A DNA stretch of 64,000 nt, taken from the NCBI GenBank assembly GCA_008360975.2, contig CM039182.1:148370656-148434655 (forward strand), given 5' to 3'. Numbering within the stretch: position 1 is the first letter of the stretch; each line of letters opens with the position of its first letter. Below, piece by piece: positions 47,621-59,607 of this stretch. The stretch is from Lichenostomus cassidix (taxonomy: Eukaryota > Chordata > Aves > Passeriformes > Meliphagidae). The position numbers and the translations under genes are program-made. Under the pieces are notes generated by a model. It was not told the origin of the DNA. It worked only from the letters and a program-made list of their open reading frames with translations, and ran no database searches.

Positions 47621-48724
47621 GTGACAGTAGAGGATAGGACAGCAAGGACAACACAAACACAGCTTCATAAGAGAAAGCATTTTTGGGCCAACATGACCTA
47701 TTCTTGTCCCAGGCTGTTCAGAAATCCTCTCTAAACTCGAAGATGATGCACCATAATGAGCAATACTCATATACCATGTAATTGTTTGTATCCAGTGTGC
47801 TTTACAGACACCTGCAGATACAAGGACATATCAAACACCAGGACCAGCAGGAGATGCACTTCACACTGGGTGATGTGCAGAGATGTGGAAGATGAAGGAG
47901 TTGCCCTTTCCTGAGGCAACAGGTTGTAATTTAGCTGGTCAAGTGCCGGAGATAACTCATGCAGAGAGTCACTTGCCTCTCCAATCGCCTGTTTTAATTA
48001 AGAGGGATTGCAGGACTGTCACCTTAATAGGAAACAGATAAACCAAAGCTGGAGAGGAAAGCTAAATGTGCTGAAATGTCTGTGAGAGTCTGGCTCCAAG
48101 GACAGCCACCTACAAGGACATATCCTCCACAGTGAGGGACTCAAAGGGAGAGAGTCCTTGTCCAGCTGAAGAACAGAAAAGTCTACAGTATATCAGATGA
48201 ATAGAGGGACAGAGAGAGAGATATCAATGTTTGCACATTAAACAATATTTTTCTTTAATTTCTTAATGTTGTTTTTTTGTGAATATTTTTAACTTCTTGC
48301 CACAGGTGAGTGATAATGGCAGAAGTCTGGGTGGAGTAAAACAGCCGTGGCTAAATTAAAAGTGGGGAAAAATCTATCAAAAACCATTAAATGTAAAGAC
48401 CACATCTCTGTCATAGAAAGTCCCTAATGCTAGAAAATTGTCACTGTGTGCTGGCCCTGAGCCAAATAACTGATCTCTAATTGTACTAGGTTTTGCTCAA
48501 CACTTCTGTTCCCATTAATGTTTAATACATAGTTTAATAAATGGGTCTAGAACTGACCTGCTACAAAAGGCATTACTCAATTTAGAGCATTTCCTGGCAG
48601 CCACATCACAGCAGAACAACCCTGGAAACATTGCCCAGAAAAGCCCAGAGATGAGAGGTGATGGCAGTGCTCTTGTTCCAGCACAAGCAATGAATTTGTG
48701 GCAGAAATTGCCAACTGAGATGTG
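47621..48724. other. 1.1 kb unique stretch
   Basis: No coding frame or repeat was recognised. Around 47940-48060, a CCTGTTTTAATTAAGAGGGA core sits in non-repetitive sequence and could be regulatory. Confidence 0.4.
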
Positions 48725-49107
48725 AGATGATTTCAGGATCATTGAGTTCCGATCCCCCAGCCATGTGCAGGAACACCTTCCAGTGGACCAGGTTGTTCAA
48801 AACCCCATCCAGCCTGGCCTTGAACACTTCCAGGGATGGAGCAGCCACAGCTTCTCTGGGCAATCTATTCCAGGACCTCACCACCCTCACAGGGAAGAAT
48901 TTCTTCCTAATATCTAAACAAAACATGCCCTCTTTCAGCTTAAAGCAACTCCCCCTTGTCCTGTCACTACCTGCCCTTATAAAATATCCCTCTCCAGATT
49001 CCTTGTAAGGATCCTTCAGCTACTGGAAAGAGCTCTAAGGTCTCCCCAGAGCCTTCTCTTTTCCAGACTGAACAGCCCCAATTCTCTCAGCCTTTCACAG
49101 AGTCTGA
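48725..49107 (-). mobile_element. CR1 LINE, longest 3' fragment in the window
   Basis: About 383 bases in reverse complement: 'CCCCATCCAGCCTGGCCTTG', 'CACTTCCAGGGATGGAGCAG', 'CCTAATATCTAAACAAAACA', 'CCTTGTCCTGTCACTACC', 'GGTCTCCCCAGAGCCTTCTC', 'AGACTGAACAGCCCCAATTC' and 'CAGCCTTTCACAGAGTCTGA'. The minus strand reads LDIRKKFFPVRVVRSWNRLP, REAVAAPSLEVFKARLDG without a stop, then NNLVHW. The terminal tail is eroded. Confidence 0.96.
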
Positions 49108-50040
49108 TTACATGAATGTGGTTGCTTCCCTTACACATCTGTGCATTGAGAACTGGGTACCTTCTGCCTCAGAGCAGATGTATGTCAGAGCACTGCAGAA
49201 AGAGCCTGAACTTTTAATCCTGAAGGAGCTGGACTGAAATCATCCCACTGGCCAAACTGGAGCAAGACTCCTTTCTACTGAGCCAGAGGAATCACTGTGA
49301 TGCCCTTCAACAATATTTCAGCACAAACCCTAACCCCTTTACATGTCTATTAATCATACATGCCAGATCTGAACATAGTTGGAAGCCTTTAGCAGAGATA
49401 ACACAGCCACAGAGGTTGCCCTGAGGTCAAAGCTTGCTGTTGTGGAAATGAAATATTTGCATAACCTTTCCTTTCAGGAATTTATGTGGTGAGAAAATAC
49501 ATTCATTCAGGCTGCTTCACTGAAGCTGCCAGACAGGGGAGAAACAATGCAGTGTATTTCTGGGAAAGAACATGATTATCAGCCCTAAATAGGCATGGTG
49601 GGGCTCTGATGGGGAGTACAGGCACAATGCCCCAGGGACAAAATAACTAGAGGGAGTCATCCTTCTCCAGGCCCGTGTTGCTGTGATAGAGCATCTTGTG
49701 TCCATCAACCAGTTCCATTGCTTGGTCTCCCTGGACACCCTGGGCACAGAGATCACATCAGGACCTTGCTTTTATCTCTCCCTGTGGCTGTAGATGTGTG
49801 AGATCATTCTCACACGTGGAGTGGGGTCAAAGTGGGTATTGATCAGTCACTGTGCATCTGGGAGGATAAATGTATGTCCTGTAAGGCAGCTGCTGCCCCA
49901 GCTCACCAGACTGAGATCCAACTCAAGAAGTTGCTCTGTAATTAAACTCAGGGTTAGGAAGCCTTTGCTTTGAATCCAGAAATTGCAGCTACTGCATTTG
50001 TCCTAAAAATGTGACTTAATTGCAGCCTTTCAATGCCTGG
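49108..50040. other. Unique stretch between opposed CR1 copies
   Basis: No coding frame or repeat family was recognised. Confidence 0.4.
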
Positions 50041-50347
50041 GGAGATTACAAGAAATCTGGAAGGAGATTTCTGACAAGGTCATAGAATGACAGGACAAGG
50101 GAGAATGTCTTTAAACTGAAAAAGGAGAGATTTAGATTAGACATTAGGAAGAAATTCTTTCCTGTGAGGGTGGGGAAGCCCTGGCACAGTTTGCCCAGAG
50201 AAGCTGTGGATGTTCCATCCCTGGAAATGTTCAAGGCCAGGCTGGATGGAGTTTGAAGCAACCTGGGATGGTGGAAGATGTCCCTGCCCATGGCAGGGGT
50301 TGGAACTCAATGATCTTTAGGGTTCCTTCAAACCCAAATCATTCAGT
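50041..50347 (+). mobile_element. CR1 LINE, 3' fragment
   Basis: The order GGGGAGATTACAAGAAATCT, 'GACAGGACAAGGGAGAATGT', 'TTAGATTAGACATTAGGAAG', 'TTTGCCCAGAGAAGCTGTGG', 'TCCCTGGAAATGTTCAAGGC', 'GGTTGGAACTCAATGATCTT' and CCAAATCATTCAGTG is a plus-strand CR1 tail, about 0.9 kb from the opposite-strand copy at 48725-49107. Confidence 0.95.
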
Positions 50348-53184
50348 GCTCACTCAACTGCCACCCCACACTTTGTGGGGTTGACCTCCTGGTGTTACTG
50401 ACCTTCAGATGACTTTCTGGCACTCAGACAGACAATAGTTTCTGACACTCAGACTATTCAGTTGTTTGTTCTTTCCCTCCTAAACTGCCCATTTTACTTT
50501 CCTTGAGCTTCCTTTTAATGTGCTGTTCATAACTGGATAAAGTTGCCAATCACATCTGCCCAGAGAGTGACTATCAGTGGATACAACTGGTGCATTTATT
50601 GTTTTTTTGTTTAAAACCAACCAAATGAATCTTTTCATTGCATTTAAGACTCTTATACTTTCAAAAATCACACATTGTTCCCTACTGATTTCATCTGACA
50701 AAACACATGCTGGCTGGTTTGTATTCATTTATTTTTCTTCCTTCCTGGAATTTTCAAAGCAGTGAAATCATCTCTGTCCTATTTACTCGTCTATTTGTGC
50801 AGGAGAATCAATAATTATTGTGCCTTAAATGTAGCAGAGACATTCTTAGGTGTGAGATGATCTTATCCCTGCCCAATACCATATAAATGAACACAGGTTC
50901 CTAAAGAGATACTTTTCATTGAGAATTTGCTCTGAGATGTGCCCTTTGTAGAAATGCATTTTTACAACCAGAAATTAAAAAGACTGCAAGAAATTTCACC
51001 ATGACCAAGGAAAAGATTCAACCCTCAGCATATGTGAAAGTTTTGTGCATAATAATGATTTGAATGCTATCAGATGTAGTATTTGGCTTTTACTGGTTGG
51101 TCTCAGAAGAGTCTGAGGGTTGAGAAGGAGTTTCTATGCAGATAATGGGTTTGGAAGGTCAAATTCATGGTTTCCCAAGCAAGTTCTGAGCCAGCAGAAG
51201 GCAGCTGTGAGTTTAGTGCCTGATCAACACAGAAACTAAAGTGTGAGCACGATCTGGAGGACACAGGAGCCATACATTCCTTGTCCACCACATTTCAGAC
51301 TACCAAGCTTGGGCTGAAATGTTTCTTGCTCTGTAAAAACCTCCATTTTCTCAGTAGTAGAGAGAGTCTGAGATGTTTGGAAAAAGTTTTTGCTCTAAGG
51401 TTTCCACATCCCAGCCTGTGGACCTGTTGAACTCTGTAAGATCACCTCTGAATTACGAACAGATGAAAAGCAGAGATGGCTGCTCACACCTCCCAGCATG
51501 ACACAGTGCATCAGAAATGGGCTGAAGTGCCACCTTTGAGTGAGCAAAGTGGAGGCAAATCCTCAGATGCTGCAAACTGGTAATTTATGCCACTGAAGGC
51601 TCTTTTTATGGACATTTTGTGCCATGAAGAGCAATGGTTACTCGCAGTGCCTGGCAAACTTCAGAGGAGTCCCCAGCAATGAGGTGAGAGCTGCTTGACA
51701 AACGCAGCTTCTGCCAGCTCACATTCAGCTCCACAGCACTGATGTGGAAAGGAGCTGGGGAAAGGTCACCCTGCTCTCCTGCAAGGAAAACAAGAAACCC
51801 CAGATGAAAGGGAAAGGGAGAATTCCCAAAGCTGCTTCCAACAGAGCAGGATTTCACCCAGCTTTTCGGGTTGCCTCTGTTTGATGAACAAGGGAGACAC
51901 ATCTGAGTGGATCTTGCAGCTTATTCCTGTGGACCACAGCTTCATGATTTTTCCTTTTGAAGCCTCTGCATCATTTCCCATCTGTTTGCTCACTTGTGGA
52001 GGGAAAAGGAATTCATTATTTACTTCTCTTTCTGAAATCCTCTTTGTGGACTTGATTTCACATCTTTAAAGCTTTCCTTTATGTCCTGCAGAGCTCCAGA
52101 CTGTTTTATTAATACATATTTTTGCATCTATTTTAGAAACTTGATCCAAAGTTAAACACTGGTCAGAAATGTCTGATTTATTAGATGAACATGGCCAATG
52201 AAAAGTCTAAAATTCCTACTGATGCAACTCCTAGCCTTGCAAGAACAAATGTGTGAGTGATCCCACAAAACTGTGGTGAGTACAGCTGCTCTTTGCACAG
52301 TGCTAGGCAGGTGCATATATCTGATTGCAGGCAAAGAAGGCAAAACCCCACAGATCTGGCTAGAGAAACAAGTGCCAATGGATTTTTCTGTGAACTGCTC
52401 CTGCTCCTAGGCTGAAAAGTTGCTTGACTGGAGAGAGCTGCCTGACTCACTTGTAACTTATGATGTATCTTGTCTCAAAAAATTTACAGGAGTGGTGAAA
52501 AACCTATCTATCTTCACGCATAGAAGAAGGTCAGAGCAAGATGGTATTGATCAGTTCAAAAGAAACCTCTGCCTTGATAGAGAAATCAAGAGAGAAGATT
52601 TTTGTTGTTGACGAAGTCAGTATTCCCATCCCCTTGGTATCGTTCTTGTTCTGCCCTCAGGCAGTGCAGCCCTCCAGCTAAGGCTGGAGCCCCAGACTGA
52701 CCTTGTCAGAGTCATTAACTCTTCCCAAGGTGGATTTCTTTTGTTTTCATGTTGGAATTCCACATCCTAAAGCTCTAATTAATTCATAAAAGCAATTGCT
52801 CCTGATGAAGGAGTTATCCTTTGCAAATCCCAGAGCCTTCCATTTGAAGAAGTCGAGAATTTAATTCCAGCCACTGCAGTGAAGCAAAGGCAGTGTGCTG
52901 AAATCTGTGTTCCCTCCTGGACTCAAAATCCTGTAGAAACCATGCCTTCACACTGGCTGGGGCTCATTTGGAGAATTAAAATTTCAATGAAGATAGAAAC
53001 AGAAAGCCAGAAAAGTCCAATACTTTTTCTCTCTAGAAAGCAGTGATAGCTCTCTGAACTAGCCAAATCCACAGCATGTAATTTGTGAACTGTTGTTATC
53101 CTAAGTTGTTTTTACTCTGCTTGCTGGTGCAGCAGAAGGAGCACAGAAAGCAAACACTGAATATCTGCAGAAGTGCTGGACATG
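50348..53184. other. 2.8 kb unique stretch, no gene seen
   Basis: Moderate to AT-rich, with short frames on both strands and no domain or repeat family recognised. Confidence 0.45.
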
Positions 53185-53480
53185 TGTTATGACCCAAACT
53201 AAAAGGCAAGGATAACCCAGGTTCTTGTTAATAAGTCCCTTGGAGCCGTTTAGAGTGAAACAACATTGACTCATGAGTGTTTGTAAATATAGACATGTAG
53301 GGTTTATTGTAGAACAATCTGTTTGCACAGGAAAACAGGTATGGATTGATTTTGGTTGTTATTTATAGTAAAATGACAATATAAAAGCATAAAGGTATCA
53401 CTTAAAAACATAGAAGAAAGAGAAGAAAAAGGTAAAAGTAGAAAGCCCTCACCACGTGTAGTGATAAATAAAACTTGGTC
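53185..53480 (-). mobile_element. Possible antisense LTR remnant
   Basis: Read on the minus strand, a TATAAAT (plus 53361-53367) precedes an AATAAA (plus 53303-53308) by 53 bases, followed by about 118 U5-like bases ending GGGTCATAACA at 53185, with the CA terminus of LTRs. The upstream (U3) border was not found. No viral gene or primer-binding site is present. The call rests on motif order only, so old unrelated AT-rich DNA remains possible. Confidence 0.35.
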
Positions 53481-56400
53481 ATTACAATTTCAATATTTGT
53501 TGATCAAAGTGATGGTCATAGACCAGACCCATCAGGTGCTGGGGAAAATATCAGGAACACCCACTCTGCTGGATTTATATCCACTCAGATTCAGGTGGGA
53601 ATGCCCAGGCACCTCCCCTGAGGCAGGGATTTTCAGCTGGATGATGTTTTGCCTTTTTCCTTATTTTGTTCATCCTCAGGCTGTAGCCTGAGGTGAGCTG
53701 TACCTGGGCAGGTACTTTGCCCATCAGCAGCTTCCCCCTGAATGTTTGAGCCATCAGCATTCCAGTCTATCTTCCATATCACCGATGGAGCCATTCTGCT
53801 CCCCAGATCTGGGATGACTGGAAAATAGTATCCTCTTCATCTTATGTCAGGCTCCTGTCACAGTCCTAATTCCAACTGGAAGGCATATTTGGTAGGGGTG
53901 ATCACAGATGAGCAGTTGTCTCTTTGCAGTTTGCTACTGAGGACAAAAATCTTTAGATCTAGGTCTGTGGAGGAAGAAGATCTGCTTGTGGTTTTTTTTG
54001 GTCTTAATTTTCTCCCTGAAATACCTCTGGGATATAATATTCACCCTAAAATAAATTTATCTGTGTCTAGAGTTTGGTTTCTATGACAATGTTTTATGGA
54101 TAAATAAGGGCCAAAGTACTTTCCTTGATCCAGAGAACACAGCAGGTTGGCATGTGTATGATTAAACACCCTTGAAAAGGGCAATTCTTTCTGCCCTTTG
54201 GGAGCAGTCCCTGGCTTGTGCTGCTCCTCAGATGATATTTAGACATGGCCTGGGAAAGACCTCCATGAAAGGCTTGAAATTTGCTCCAAGATGGTCCAGC
54301 CAGCCATAAATCAGATGCCAAATCTTTTGTGCTTCTCACATTTCCAGTGCAGACCACTGGCCAAAGGCTTGGATGCAGAAGAGGGATGTCTCTGCAGTCA
54401 GAGCACACCAGGAAAGCTGTTAAACATGTTGCCAAGCTTGTGATGACAACCTCTGCAACCTCTGAGGATGATACTTGATCTGCATGTCTGCCTCTGCTCA
54501 CTCTTGTCCTGTTAAATAAATATTCTGAGCATGGACCTGTGTGTGTGTGTGTGATCTCACCTCAGCCAGCAGACACCCAGAAGAGTCTTACCTTCCTCTG
54601 CTGCTGCAGGGAAAACAGCACAGAGCACTGAAATGTGAGACAAATCAAAAGCAAGCATTGTTTCTGCACATGAAAGTGCATCCCTCAGAGCCCTGTGACT
54701 TGACAGTGCCCTGACCGAGTGGCTGCTCTGCTGAGGCAGCTCAGATTGAGGTGAAAAAAGCACAAATAATGACTCAGGTCATGCACACAATTCATCATCG
54801 TCCTATTAATCAGGGTGGCTGCCTGTCCCCTGCTCTCTCCCAACACACACACGTCCCTGATGGAGTTTCAGGATGGCAGAAACCTATTAAAGAGCCATTT
54901 TTACAAAATGAAAAAGGGAGCCATGCCCAGCCATGCTGCATGGAAAGGCAGATCTGCTGCTGTGATGATGTTTGTCATCAGAGCAAACAATTTCTTAACG
55001 AGTCTGCAGGAAGATGCTGTAACCCCAGGGTGGGACTGATGAAATTTCTGTGCTTGAATGGGTACTGAGTGTATATTACACCTCCTTTCTGGCAGGAGAG
55101 TCGAGTCAATGGCATTTGGTCAATCTTAGCACATGTATTGCCTGAAGACATGTTTGTTTGAGGAAGTGGGGGGTAAATCTGTGGGCAAGCAAAGCCCAAA
55201 TAGTTTGTGAACTGTTAAATGAGATGCCCTGAGCCAACCTGTAAATATTGCACTTTTTCCCTTTACACAAGATGCCTTAGGCCAACAACTGCCAAGACTA
55301 AGATAGTCCAAGTTATTGGAAGTAATTAGGTGTCATAGACATGTTTTGGACTGAGCTCGTGCTGTTTCCTGAGAAAAGACCTCTTCCTTAGATAGATTTC
55401 TGCCTTTGACAGGGGTACAAGAGATTTCTTAGGTACTCATCAAACCTCACAAAAATAGCATTTTATGAAGCAAAAAAAGCTTTGAAAGCATCTTTTCTGA
55501 GGGTGTGTTGGCACTGGTGACTAGGGAAAAAAGTGTAAGCTAGGAGTAAAAAAACAGTGCAGACTTTGAAGAAGCAGAAGACATCTTGCTAGTTTTATGG
55601 ATTTATTTAGCTTATGCTTCCTTTCCCAAATTACATCTCCCTGCTTTTATACCTTCCTTCCATCTCCCAAACCTGACTTTGGGAATCTGAGGTTCTTGGT
55701 GGGAGGCCTGAGGCAGAAGGGACTAAAGCATTACTGAGATTAATGTGGATCTGATGCCATAATCCCTGGAGAATGTAAGTGATTGGAATGGTGGTGGAAG
55801 TTTGGGGTTGATGCTTCCATGGATTATAGAGCAGATCCTGGGATGACAGGAGATGAGAGAGGCTGAATTGGCTGTGTAGCCTCATGTCCTGATTCTGGCA
55901 GTGCCCAGGGTGATACCAGGTATAAGGAAAAGGTAAACTTATATTTCCCAAAATTACTCTTCTGTCATCCAACCGCTTGGTGTTCAGAGATTTTCTGACC
56001 TGGAGTGGTTTCTGTGTATTTTGTAAAATCAGTGGCTCTCTTGGCATGAGCACAGCCATGAAAACTCACCACTTCTCAGCACCTACAGCATCCTGTGGTG
56101 AACACTTCCCCAGATTCATGATGAACTCCTGGGGTTTGCTTTGAACTTGCTCCATGGAAGAATTTAAAGCCCATTCTTTCTTCCTTTCTCTGTCTTATCT
56201 CCATTAGAGAATAAAGTGCAGCAGTGGAACACTGCTATCAGCGTCCTCAGGATTCTTTGCTTAAATAATTAAAGCATATGAGTTCTGGATTTTCCCCTCC
56301 TTTTGTTGGTCTCTTTTTTTTTTCTCTGTCATTGTTTTATTATGACCACATCCCTCTCCAGCTGCACATTAGCATGTTTCCTCTCTCCAAATCTCCTCCC

Positions 56401-57862
56401 TCATTTCCTGCCCACACTGCTCCCTTTTCCCACTGTTCCCCAGAGCTTCACACAGTGAAACAGGAGAAACTGTACCAGCAGGACAATGACAACTAGAAGG
56501 GCACATTCCTCCTTGCTGTCTCTCCCTGCTGTGTGGCAGAGCTGTCATGCTGCCATGGCCTTTCCCAGACTGATATTGCATCATTTTGCTTTACCTGGCA
56601 ACAGAAGAACTTGCCAAGGTGTGTTGACTTGGGAAGCTGCTCTGTGGATGGTGGCTCAGAGATTTTCTGTGGCTGGATACAACAGGAATTTCCATCTGCA
56701 GTGTCTGTTATATTGCTTTCCTTATGGCTCTGGAGTTCTTGTTGCCACCCACACATTTATGTGTAAGACACTGTCTATAGCTTGCTATAAAGACCTTTAA
56801 AGAATAGGGTTGGCCACAGAAAAGAAAAGTCATAAACCCAATCTTGGCAAGTGATGAGCTGTTCCCTAATTGAGGGGGTGGTGATGACTGAGCAGGAGTT
56901 GGTGGAAGCTCTCCTGTTTGCGACTGTGAGGTTGCACTGAGATGTTCAACCCAAATGCAGTTTTAAATTGAGAAATTGGAAGTGATCTGGAGTGAAAGGA
57001 AAATAATTTGTTTTGCTCCCTTTGCTCGCAGCACATTTTCCCCTCTAAATTAGCTGGCATGAGAGTACAGGCAATGAAAAAGCAGAAGGAAAAAAAAAAA
57101 AGGCCTGGGAATCCATTTCTTTGTGTTTCATACAGAGCTGAGTTTCAGCTAATAAAGCAGGAGGGAATCTGCTGTGAGAGAGCAGAGCTCTGGCACTGGC
57201 AGGCAGCGAGCTGAGGAAACACAGCAGGTCACTCCCTGTGTGTGTGATGTGGGTGAATCTTTCACACACCAGTTCTGACCTCTCCTGGGAGGCTCTCAAA
57301 CAAACCCCCATGAGAGCAGAGAAAGGCATTTGTTTGCCAGGGAATGCCTTGAAGATCAGATGCCAGCAGCCTTCTGGGATGTCTGTCTCAATGCATGTCT
57401 GGGAGAAAATTCTGTCACTGTCAACCTTTTTGAAATTAGTATCTGATTTTAGGCACCTTCTGGTCATGCCTTGCTACTCAATAGAAGTGTTACTAAAAAT
57501 TAGGTGATGAAATTCTATGTGTTTGCTAGACCTGATTCACCAGAAGTTGTATATGTAGTAGATATGAGAATAATGAAGCTTTTTTTAACCTCTGCATTGT
57601 CTGAGAAATAAAATTCAAAGAAATGCATGAGCATTCCCTTTCCCACTGGCACTGCCTTTCATTCAATACTTCTAAAAACAAGCCCAGACCTGAACATTTC
57701 TTGAGGGTATTTTGTCCTTTTAAAATGGAGCTCATAGATATTTCTTCTCTGTGCAACGCTGAACAGGACATGATGTTGTGAAAATCCAATTTGGGACAAA
57801 CTTTTATGCAAGAATGAGCTCTGTAGTATCCACTGGTATTTTGGGACATTGAGAGTACATAA
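53481..57862. other. 4.4 kb unique stretch, no gene seen
   Basis: Contains a TG repeat (54538-54553) and a 12-base A-run (57090-57101). Frames of 135-142 codons on the minus strand (54094-54501, 55631-56059, 57045-57467) overlap frames on the plus strand and have no recognisable domain. Confidence 0.45.
54538..54553. repeat. (TG)8 dinucleotide repeat
   Basis: Eight perfect TG units. Confidence 0.95.
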
Positions 57863-58172
57863 AGGGGGCTCACAAGAAGGATGGAGAGGGACTTTTGGCA
57901 AGGACATGTAGTGAGAGGACAGGGGACAATGGCCTTGAGGTGAAGGAGGACAGGTTCAGATTAGATATTAGGAAGAAATTCTTGACTGTGAGGGTGTTGA
58001 GGCTCTGGCACAGGTTGCCCAGAAAGGTTGTGGATGTCCCATCCCTGGAAGTGTCCAAGGACAGCTTGGATGGGGCTTGAAGCAACCTGGTCTAGTGGAA
58101 AATATTCCTGCCCATGGCAGGAGGCTTCAAGTTCCCTTCCAGCTCAATCCATTCTATGATTTAATGATTTTA
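57863..58172 (+). mobile_element. CR1 LINE, 3' fragment with ORF2 C-terminus
   Basis: Starts near 'AAGGATGGAGAGGGACTTTT' and 'GACATGTAGTGAGAGGACAG', reads DRFRLDIRKKFLTVRVLRLW, RLPRKVVDVPSLEVSKDSLD in frame, then 'CCTGCCCATGGCAGGAGGCT' and CATTCTATGATTTAATGATT. The ORF2 end carries several substitutions. Confidence 0.95.
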
Positions 58173-59415
58173 TGTGATATTTAAGTATAATCTACTCAGA
58201 TAAGAATATGGCTGGATAATTGATGTTTTAATCATTTCAATATATCTTCATTTTTTAGCAGGGCAGTTCAGCAAATTTTAGCAGCTCAGTGTTTCACAAG
58301 AACCAGAGGAATATTGAAGCTGTCTCCGTGTTCCTTGGAAATGTTAACACACAGAGCTGTCACCTTATAGCATCTCACTCAACCTATTTTTGAAAACTCT
58401 TCTGGGAGGTTTCACACCTTTCCCGGGGTGAGCTCCTCCAGTGTCTGCCTGCTTGGATAAACAGCTTGCAAACATCTTGCAGAAATTTCTGTTCTCTTTT
58501 CCGCCAGCTTAGTCCAGACAAGAGCCGTCAGGGCTTGATTTAACCCCAGGCAATCACCAATGTAAAGCATAAGGCTGACAATTAGTGATGAAGAAGCAGC
58601 AGATGGGGAGACTCTTCTGCTGCCTGACCTTACTCCCCACTCAGAGGACACCTGTCACCTGTGACAGTCCTGATCCTCCAGCACTGCTGAGCTTCTTGCC
58701 TCTGCTAAATGGTCTCTATTTACTCTTCTCTTCAGAGCAGTGGTTAGCTGGAGAATGTCCAATTTTGTGAGTAACAGCTGTTACTGTACAAGTGACAGGC
58801 TCTATTAATCTAAAACAATGGCCAACCTGAGCTGCACAGCCAAGCAAAGGGACCTATCCCAGGGAAACTCTGCTGCTGCAGGTATGTGATGCATTAAGGC
58901 TCTGAGAAAGGCAGAGAGCATTTGCAGTCTGTCAGGCAAATAGAACAGCTTATGGGAATCAGACCTGCATTACCAGCAGCATCCAGGCAAGTCTTTTTGC
59001 ATCATATTTTTCTATTGAGTCCCAGCTTGATCCTTAAGAGAAGAGAAAAAGTAGGCAGTGGGTTTGTGATATCATTTGGATGTTACCCTTTCTTCTGTGA
59101 CTTTCAGGAAATTACCTTGGAGCCAAATTTCATTGTGTCAGTATTTTAAATAGTTTGCTAACGTGGCTGTTCTGGAGGCCCCAGCAGGAAGTGGCTTTAC
59201 CAAGGCAAAGTGAGTTCACCCTGCTCTGGCTCTGCACTTATCACTCGCAGGAACTTCTTTTGACATATGGCAAGAGAGGAGAATTGTGTCAGCTTAAACT
59301 TCCTCTTTTTTTTTGTCAGTGAGTGACCTACAACTTGTGGAGCTGCAGTGACTCAGACTTGTGTCTCATTTATTTGTTTTCCTGGTAGTGTTGCATTTAG
59401 TCATGACAGTTCTGT
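58173..59415. other. 1.2 kb unique stretch
   Basis: No coding frame or repeat family was recognised. Confidence 0.4.
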
Positions 59416-59518
59416 CACAGAATCATCGAATAGTTTGGGCTGGAAGGAACCTTAAAGTTCATCTAGTTCCAACCTCCTGTCATGGTCAGAGACTGCTTCC
59501 ACTAAACCAGGTTGCTCA
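59416..59518 (-). mobile_element. CR1 LINE, short 3' tail
   Basis: CACAGAATCATCGAATAGTT, 'GGCTGGAAGGAACCTTAAAG', 'TTCCAACCTCCTGTCATGGT' and TTCCACTAAACCAGGTTGCT are about 100 bases of CR1 3' end in reverse complement. Confidence 0.92.
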
Positions 59519-59564
59519 CTTTGCATTTCTGTAGTTCCTCTTTCCCATGGACTTTATTCAGCTT

Positions 59565-59607
59565 AAAAAAACCACAAAACCAACAACCAACCAGCCAACC
59601 AAAAAAG
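59565..59607. repeat. A/C-rich tract with CCAA units
   Basis: A-rich sequence with repeated CCAA/CAACC units, beginning about 45 bases after the CR1 fragment. Confidence 0.8.

Noticed and set aside
12022..49008. Recurring peptides such as NTSRDGAATASLGNL in many small frames
   Set aside because: These are antisense translations of the CR1 3' region, repeated because the CR1 tail is repeated. They are not a gene family.
55631..57467. Minus-strand frames of about 140 codons
   Set aside because: No domain and no supporting features. Compositions look like translated non-coding sequence.
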